This document shows positions 5,816 to 10,135 of a stretch of DNA of 10,135 nt, one piece after another. The notes below the pieces were generated by a model. It was not told the origin of the DNA and did no database searches. It was given only the letters and a program-made list of their open reading frames with translations. Every line of letters begins with the position of its first letter. Within the stretch, counting starts at the first letter, position 1. Made by a program: the position numbers and the translations under genes. Source of the stretch: Planctomycetota bacterium (GTDB lineage: Bacteria > Planctomycetota > Planctomycetia > Pirellulales > Lacipirellulaceae); assembly GCA_024278035.1 (NCBI GenBank), contig JAJRUA010000013.1, forward strand, positions 1 to 10,135, written 5' to 3'.

Positions 5816-8089
5816 ATGGATATCACTAAAGAACGAAGCAATTCAATTTACAGAGTAGGGCCGTCGATTGCGATGGTTGTCTTGGTACACCTCCCCCTTT
5901 CTTCTTGGGCCGCCGTATTCTATGTCGCTACAGCTAACGACATAAATACCGCGATGCAGTCAGCGCAGCCAGGAGATACCCTTATTATGCAGAATGGTAC
6001 GTGGACCAACCAGAACATAGAATTCGCCGGGGATGGCCTTCCTGGAATGCCGATTACCTTGCGGGCGGAAACACCAGGCGGAGTTCTATTGAATGGTTCC
6101 TCACGGCTTAGCATCTCAGGAGATAGCCTTGTCGTTGATGGGTTGAACTTCGAGGGGGGGGCTTTGAGTTCTGGGAGCGTCGTGCAGTTCCGCGGGAGCA
6201 ATGGCGAAGCGACGAACTCTCGGTTTACCAATTCTGCCATCGTTGATTACAACCCGGCTGATGTTAACACACGCTATTTCTGGGTCTCTTTGTATGGACA
6301 GTCAAATCGTGTCGATAACAACTACTTTTCTGGACAAGACCACTCCGGAGTTACAGTAACCGTTTGGCGTGACTCAGCAGACCCTGATCTTCACCTAATC
6401 GACAGAAATTACTTTGCTGATCGGCCCGAAGGGAACGGAAATGGATTCGAGACGATCCGAATCGGCACGAGTGCGGAGTCGCTTAGTGATTCTTTCACGA
6501 CAGTTCAGAATAATCTTTTTGAGCGTGTCGATGGTGAGATCGAAATTATTTCAGGCAAGTCCGGGAACAACACTTACCGTTACAACACTTTCCGTGAATC
6601 GGCGGGGACTCTTACTTTAAGGCAAGGCAATAACAATCTTGTCGAAGGCAATTTCTTTTTAGGTGAAGGAAAGCAAGATGCAGGAGGAGTGCGAGTCATT
6701 GGTGAAAATCAAACGATTGTCAACAACTACTTCAGCGAGCTCGATGATGTCTCCCAGGGGGCCATTTCAATTTCTGCGGGAGTTCCGAATCCAAGTCTCT
6801 CTTCTTACGCTCAAGTCAAGAATACGCTGATCGCACAGAACACCATTATCGATGTGGAAGCGGCAGCGATTACCTTTGACAATGGCCTAGGGAGCAATGG
6901 CCGCACACTCTTGGCTGAAACGGTTACCATCGCCAACAATCTCATCTGGAGCAATCAAGCCCCGCTTTTTGAGGGAAACGAAGGTGCCAACTGGAACTGG
7001 GAAAACAATATCGCCTATGGCCAGTCTTTAGGTCCCGTGGCGGGGAATCCGGAAGTAACCGTTGCCAATCCCCAATTGGCCCTAGGGCAGGATGGCGTGT
7101 ACCGCCTGAGTGCCGCTAGCCCAGCAATCGACGCGGGAGCCTCCGGATACTCCGGAATTATTTCCGACGACATTGAGGGACAGCCAAGAATAGGCATCTA
7201 CGATGTGGGGGCTGACGAATTTTCCACGGCTACGATTGTTCGCAAGCCCCTGACTGCCGGAGATGTGGGGCCCGGGTGGCTCTACTGGCCCGAACCGATC
7301 ACGCAGCATGGCGTTAGTTGCTTGTCCAATGGCTGTGCCATTCAAGCGGAGGCTTACACTTCGATTTATGATTCGGATGCGGACGGCGCTATCTGGGAAA
7401 AGCTAGGTGTTGCCGAAGCACTCGGAGGAGAAGTACTTAAGGCGCCAGATGCTAGTACCGTAATTCTTCCCGGCGGGCCACAGGACACCATCGTTTCCTT
7501 CGATCTTGAGTTTGAAGAGGAGGGAGTCTACACGGCCTATTACCGCGTGCGTGGCTTTAGTACATCAACTGACAGCTTGTTTACGCCGGATGACTTTGGT
7601 GTCGACCCAGATAATATCGAGAACGGATCATCCGACGGAGAATTTCGTTGGGAGAAAGATTCAAGAGCGTTTTCTATCGATTCATCGCAAGTAGGTGTTC
7701 CACTAGAGTTTCGATTCTCTATGCGTGAGAAACTGCTCGAATTCGATGCCTTTGTGCTTAACTTGGACTCGAACCTAAGCGCTGCTGAACTCGACAGTCT
7801 GTTTGACGCCGTCACTGGAGATTACAACGGCAATGGGATCGTTGATGTAGCTGACTACACTGTCTGGCGAGACACTTTAGGCCAAGTAGGTGTTGGACTA
7901 TCGGCCGATGGTGATGGAAATGGTGTGGTCGACATACCCGATCTCTTTGTATGGGCGAATAATTTCGGGAACAGTGCAGAAGATTCCTCTTCGATCTCGG
8001 TGCCCGAGCCCATCTCTTCGACGTTAGTTTCCCTCCTATTAGGCTCGCTTTTAGTAACATCCCGGCCGAACCGAAAAGCCATTCCCTAG
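5816..8089 (+). CDS. Secreted PL6-family polysaccharide lyase with dockerin-like and PEP-CTERM modules
   Basis: A 757-residue exported enzyme. PL6 lyases (alginate lyases and chondroitinase B) break uronic-acid glycans by calcium-dependent beta-elimination. A signal peptide covers about residues 1-32. A parallel beta-helix domain runs from about 34 to 470, beginning FYVATANDINTAMQSAQPGDTLIMQNGTW and rich in NNxF/NxxxN turns. Active-site residues fit the family: E241, E243, K248 and R269 have the same spacing as E243, E245, K250 and R271 of chondroitinase B, and NGFETIRIG (209-217) is the neighbouring family motif. About 505-655 begins IQAEAY and looks like a beta-sandwich carbohydrate-binding module (inference). 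Residues 668-718 are dockerin-like (GDYNGNGIVDVADYTVWRD…DGDGNGVVDIPD). The tail (VPEP at 729-732, hydrophobic helix, RPNRK) is a PEP-CTERM signal for surface attachment. Substrate, alginate or a dermatan/chondroitin-like glycan, cannot be decided. AAGGA precedes the ATG by 12 bases. It probably initiates polymer breakdown for this locus. Confidence 0.9.
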   Translation: MDITKERSNSIYRVGPSIAMVVLVHLPLSSWAAVFYVATANDINTAMQSAQPGDTLIMQNGTWTNQNIEFAGDGLPGMPITLRAETPGGVLLNGSSRLSISGDSLVVDGLNFEGGALSSGSVVQFRGSNGEATNSRFTNSAIVDYNPADVNTRYFWVSLYGQSNRVDNNYFSGQDHSGVTVTVWRDSADPDLHLIDRNYFADRPEGNGNGFETIRIGTSAESLSDSFTTVQNNLFERVDGEIEIISGKSGNNTYRYNTFRESAGTLTLRQGNNNLVEGNFFLGEGKQDAGGVRVIGENQTIVNNYFSELDDVSQGAISISAGVPNPSLSSYAQVKNTLIAQNTIIDVEAAAITFDNGLGSNGRTLLAETVTIANNLIWSNQAPLFEGNEGANWNWENNIAYGQSLGPVAGNPEVTVANPQLALGQDGVYRLSAASPAIDAGASGYSGIISDDIEGQPRIGIYDVGADEFSTATIVRKPLTAGDVGPGWLYWPEPITQHGVSCLSNGCAIQAEAYTSIYDSDADGAIWEKLGVAEALGGEVLKAPDASTVILPGGPQDTIVSFDLEFEEEGVYTAYYRVRGFSTSTDSLFTPDDFGVDPDNIENGSSDGEFRWEKDSRAFSIDSSQVGVPLEFRFSMREKLLEFDAFVLNLDSNLSAAELDSLFDAVTGDYNGNGIVDVADYTVWRDTLGQVGVGLSADGDGNGVVDIPDLFVWANNFGNSAEDSSSISVPEPISSTLVSLLLGSLLVTSRPNRKAIP

Positions 8090-8146
8090 TTATTTTCGGT
8101 GTGATTTTCTTAAGTCTGTAACAAATACCATTTGAGAAGAAAAGAA

Positions 8147-9532
8147 ATGCCCTCGACTCCTGACAAAAAACTCCTTGATACGACACCCTCTCGTCGCGAC
8201 TTTTTACGGACGACATCGGTAGCCGCTGCCACACTAGCGGCACCCTACATTGTTCCCTCGTCGGTTTTAGGCGCCTCGGCGCCTAGTAATCGAATCAACG
8301 TCGCTTGCCTGGGCACTGGCAACCAGGGTTTCTTAGACCTGAGGCTGTTCATGGCACAATCAGACTGCCAACTGGTGGCTGTTTGCGACGTGAACCGCGG
8401 TAGCGGTGGCTACAAGAACCCGACCGATGTCCGTGGGCTCCTTCCCGCCAAAGAACTTGTCGAGAAGCATTACGCCCGCCAAAGCGAGTCGGGCTCCTAC
8501 AAAGGCTGCGACACCTACGAAGACTACCGTGAGGTGCTTGCACGCAAAGACATTGACGCAGTAATCGTTGTAGCTCCGGATCATTGGCACGACGTGATGA
8601 CGGTCGCTGCTGCAAAAGCCGGCAAGGACATTTACTGTGAGAAGCCCTTGGGACTGACGATTGCTGGTCAGCAAAAGATGATTCAAGCCGTCCGTGAAAA
8701 CCAACGCATCTTGCAAACGGGCTCGCATGAACGATCCAATCCGTACGCTCGAGCTGCTTGCGAGCTAGTTAGGAGCGGCGCGATCGGCAAAGTCAGACGC
8801 GTGGTCTGTCATGTCGGTCGGCACAATAAGGTAAGCCCTGGCCCCGGTTGGAAACCCATGTCTATCCCCAAGGGTTTTAATTACGACATGTGGCTCGGCC
8901 CCGCCCCTGAGCAGCCGTACCACCGCGACCGCTGCCTCTACAATTTCCGCTTTATGGGAGACTATGCAGGTGGTCAAACGACGAATTTTGGAGCCCACTC
9001 GATCGATTTGGCTCAGTGGGGACTAGGAACCGACTTAACGGGGCCCACACAAGTTGAGCACGTCTATGCGGACTACTTGCCTGAAGGAAGTCTGTTCGAT
9101 GCGGCCACTTACTTAAACTTCCGTTGTAAGTACGAGAACGGAACGGTGCTTGAGTGCGTTACGGGTTCACCCTCGGTACGTACGACTTTCTATGGGACCG
9201 ATGGAGTGATCAACATTGATAGTCAGGGACAAAACGCGAGCGTAATTCCTGAAAAACTTGCTCCGAAAAAGCTTCAAAAGCGAGTGAAATACCATTCGGG
9301 GTCCGATCATGTTCGCAATTTCCTTGATTGCGTGAAGTCGCGCCACGAGCCCGCAGCACCGGTCGAGGTGGGCCACCGCAGCGCAACGATTTGCCACTTG
9401 GGAAATATCGCCTTGAAGCTCAAGGCTAAGCTGAAGTGGAATCCTGAGACAGAGCGATTTGAAGGTTCTGGCAGTGAAGATGCCAACCTCCTGCTCGCAC
9501 GCGAACAAAGGCCTCAATGGGCCATTTCCTAG
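8147..9532 (+). CDS. Tat-exported Gfo/Idh/MocA family oxidoreductase
   Basis: A 461-residue NAD(P)-dependent sugar oxidoreductase-like protein. The N-terminus has a twin-arginine signal (SRRDFL at 15-20, then a mild hydrophobic stretch ending near AAPYIVPSSVLGASA), so it would be exported folded with its cofactor. The Rossmann domain starts INVACLGTGNQG (50-61, the GxGxxG nucleotide-binding loop) and contains the family EKP motif at 165-167 (CEKPLG). The C-terminal substrate domain includes GGQTTNFGAHSIDLAQWGLG (275-294), with H284 and D287 as candidate active-site residues. The tail (EVGHRSATICHLGNIALKL…NPETERFEG…REQRPQW) is typical of the large planctomycete branch. Some relatives are GH109 NAD-dependent glycosidases, so hydrolysis by a redox mechanism is a second possibility. 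The ATG at 8147 is favoured over the in-frame TTG at 8132 because GAGAAG (8134-8139) precedes it by seven bases. It starts 57 bases after the lyase and may share its transcript, acting on released sugars in the periplasm (inference). Confidence 0.92.
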   Translation: MPSTPDKKLLDTTPSRRDFLRTTSVAAATLAAPYIVPSSVLGASAPSNRINVACLGTGNQGFLDLRLFMAQSDCQLVAVCDVNRGSGGYKNPTDVRGLLPAKELVEKHYARQSESGSYKGCDTYEDYREVLARKDIDAVIVVAPDHWHDVMTVAAAKAGKDIYCEKPLGLTIAGQQKMIQAVRENQRILQTGSHERSNPYARAACELVRSGAIGKVRRVVCHVGRHNKVSPGPGWKPMSIPKGFNYDMWLGPAPEQPYHRDRCLYNFRFMGDYAGGQTTNFGAHSIDLAQWGLGTDLTGPTQVEHVYADYLPEGSLFDAATYLNFRCKYENGTVLECVTGSPSVRTTFYGTDGVINIDSQGQNASVIPEKLAPKKLQKRVKYHSGSDHVRNFLDCVKSRHEPAAPVEVGHRSATICHLGNIALKLKAKLKWNPETERFEGSGSEDANLLLAREQRPQWAIS

Positions 9533-9595
9533 TCGTATCTTTTCGTTCCGATCAACCTTTTGCCCGACACCATTCCTTCGCTAGAGTAACCTAAG
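9533..9595. other. Short gap before the last gene
   Basis: These 63 bases contain no gene and no clear terminator. GAG at 9584-9586 is a weak ribosome binding site for the proposed TTG start at 9596. Confidence 0.4.
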
Positions 9596-10135
9596 TTGTC
9601 TACTTTCCATTTGCAACGATCAGATCAACCCAAGCCCCCTCGCTTGGGCGGAACTGGTGCGCTATCCAAGAGGCCTACAACAGCCTCTGTCCATGATGTG
9701 CATGTTGTAGGAGTAGAACTGTACTTCTTGCCAATCGACACTCGAGTACCACTGAAGTTTGGTGCCGAGACGCTTACCTCGGTAACGTGTGCTCGAGTCA
9801 AGATCACGGTCGAAGATGAGAAAGGTCACCGAGCCACAGGCTGGGGCGAAACGCCACTTAGCATTCAGTGGGTTTGGCCTTCGGCGATTCCCCATGCGAC
9901 TCGCTACGAGGCCCTGTGCAACTTTTGTTCACGATTGGCCCAGCGATGGTCGGTGTTTGACACGGTTGGTCATCCCATGGAAATTGGACATGCCTTCCAG
10001 CAAGAGGTGCTGCAAGAAGAGATGGAACGGTGGCAGAAGGAGAACGATCAGGAAGTGGCTCTCCCTCTGCTTGCTGCTTTGGTCTGCTGCTCGCCTTTCG
10101 ATATTGCCTTGTACGATGCCTATGGCAAGTTACAC
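9596..10135 (+). CDS. Enolase-superfamily protein (mandelate racemase/muconate lactonizing-like), partial
   Basis: The first 180 codons of a gene that runs off the window edge. The frame is open from 9590 to the end. The recognisable protein begins VVGVELYFLPIDTRVPLKFGAETLTSVTCARVKI and continues with GWGETPLSIQWVWPS, HPMEIG and LPLLAALVCCSPFDIALYDAYGKLH. This is the N-terminal capping domain and start of the barrel of mandelate racemase/muconate lactonizing-type members. Such enzymes abstract a proton next to a carboxylate, and many are sugar-acid dehydratases, so one beside a uronate lyase fits sugar-acid catabolism (inference). Catalytic and metal residues lie beyond the window. The start is uncertain: TTG at 9596 gives MSTFHLQRSDQPK with only a weak ribosome binding site; a second TTG at 9611 and a GTG at 9698 are alternatives. 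Two inverted repeats lie in the proposed N-terminal coding part. Confidence 0.75.
   Translation, partial: MSTFHLQRSDQPKPPRLGGTGALSKRPTTASVHDVHVVGVELYFLPIDTRVPLKFGAETLTSVTCARVKITVEDEKGHRATGWGETPLSIQWVWPSAIPHATRYEALCNFCSRLAQRWSVFDTVGHPMEIGHAFQQEVLQEEMERWQKENDQEVALPLLAALVCCSPFDIALYDAYGKLH
9629..9648 (+). repeat. Inverted repeat near the 5' end of the enolase-superfamily gene
   Basis: CCCAAGC (9629-9635) and GCTTGGG (9642-9648) are perfect inverted copies around a six-base loop. No T-run follows, so it is not a classic terminator. It lies inside the coding region if translation starts at 9596, and in the leader if it starts at 9698. Confidence 0.4.
9674..9711 (+). repeat. Second inverted repeat near the 5' end of the enolase-superfamily gene
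   Basis: CCTACAACA (9674-9682) and TGTTGTAGG (9703-9711) are perfect nine-base inverted copies with a 20-base loop that itself contains CATG…CATG. The right arm immediately precedes the conserved protein start and overlaps a GGAG at 9710-9713. It may fold in the mRNA or be a chance feature of coding sequence. Confidence 0.4.

Noticed and set aside
7812..8243. Reverse-strand open frame of 143 codons across the lyase end and oxidoreductase start
   Set aside because: It spans two well-supported + strand genes and their gap, and its composition (many His, Arg, Ser) is typical of an antisense frame.
1..10135. CRISPR array, insertion sequence, prophage or toxin–antitoxin system
   Set aside because: No regularly spaced repeats, no transposase, integrase or phage proteins, and no small paired genes were found on either strand.

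Overview
The window looks like part of a Planctomycetota chromosome, probably Pirellulales and perhaps Lacipirellulaceae-like. This is inferred from gene content: secreted proteins ending in PEP-CTERM sorting tails, dockerin-like calcium modules reading GD(F/Y)NG(D/N)G…ADYTVWRD just before those tails, a DUF1559 prepilin-like protein paired with a small lipoprotein, a XylR-type AraC regulator, and a Tat-exported Gfo/Idh/MocA oxidoreductase. All seven genes lie on the + strand. No tRNA, rRNA, CRISPR array, insertion sequence or phage gene was seen.

Layout: a XylR-like regulator (220-1392) is followed by a 364-bp non-coding stretch. Next come two diverged paralogous PEP-CTERM surface proteins (1757-2986 and 3073-4050) separated by a likely terminator, and only the first has a dockerin-like module. 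After a strong hairpin there is a tightly spaced pair: a DUF1559 pseudopilin-like protein (4181-5185) and a lipoprotein with a carboxypeptidase-regulatory-like fold (5196-5681). Then comes a large secreted PL6-family polysaccharide lyase (5816-8089) with a putative carbohydrate-binding module, a dockerin-like module and a PEP-CTERM tail. A Tat-signal Gfo/Idh/MocA oxidoreductase follows (8147-9532). The window ends inside an enolase-superfamily gene (9596 to the edge) that standard start-to-stop ORF calling would miss because it has no stop here and seems to start at TTG.

Reading as a system (inference): this resembles a planctomycete locus for a uronic-acid polysaccharide such as alginate or a glycosaminoglycan-like glycan. 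The sugar-sensing regulator would control it, the surface-displayed lyase would cut the polymer by beta-elimination, and the oxidoreductase and enolase-superfamily enzyme would process sugar or sugar-acid products. The PEP-CTERM and pseudopilin/lipoprotein proteins would be envelope or surface components. The lyase keeps the Glu-x-Glu…Lys…Arg spacing of the PL6 active site, so it is probably active. Its substrate cannot be settled from sequence alone. The least explained parts are the two paralogous surface proteins, the dockerin module shared between one of them and the lyase, and possible operator sequences upstream of the regulator, the first surface protein and the lyase.
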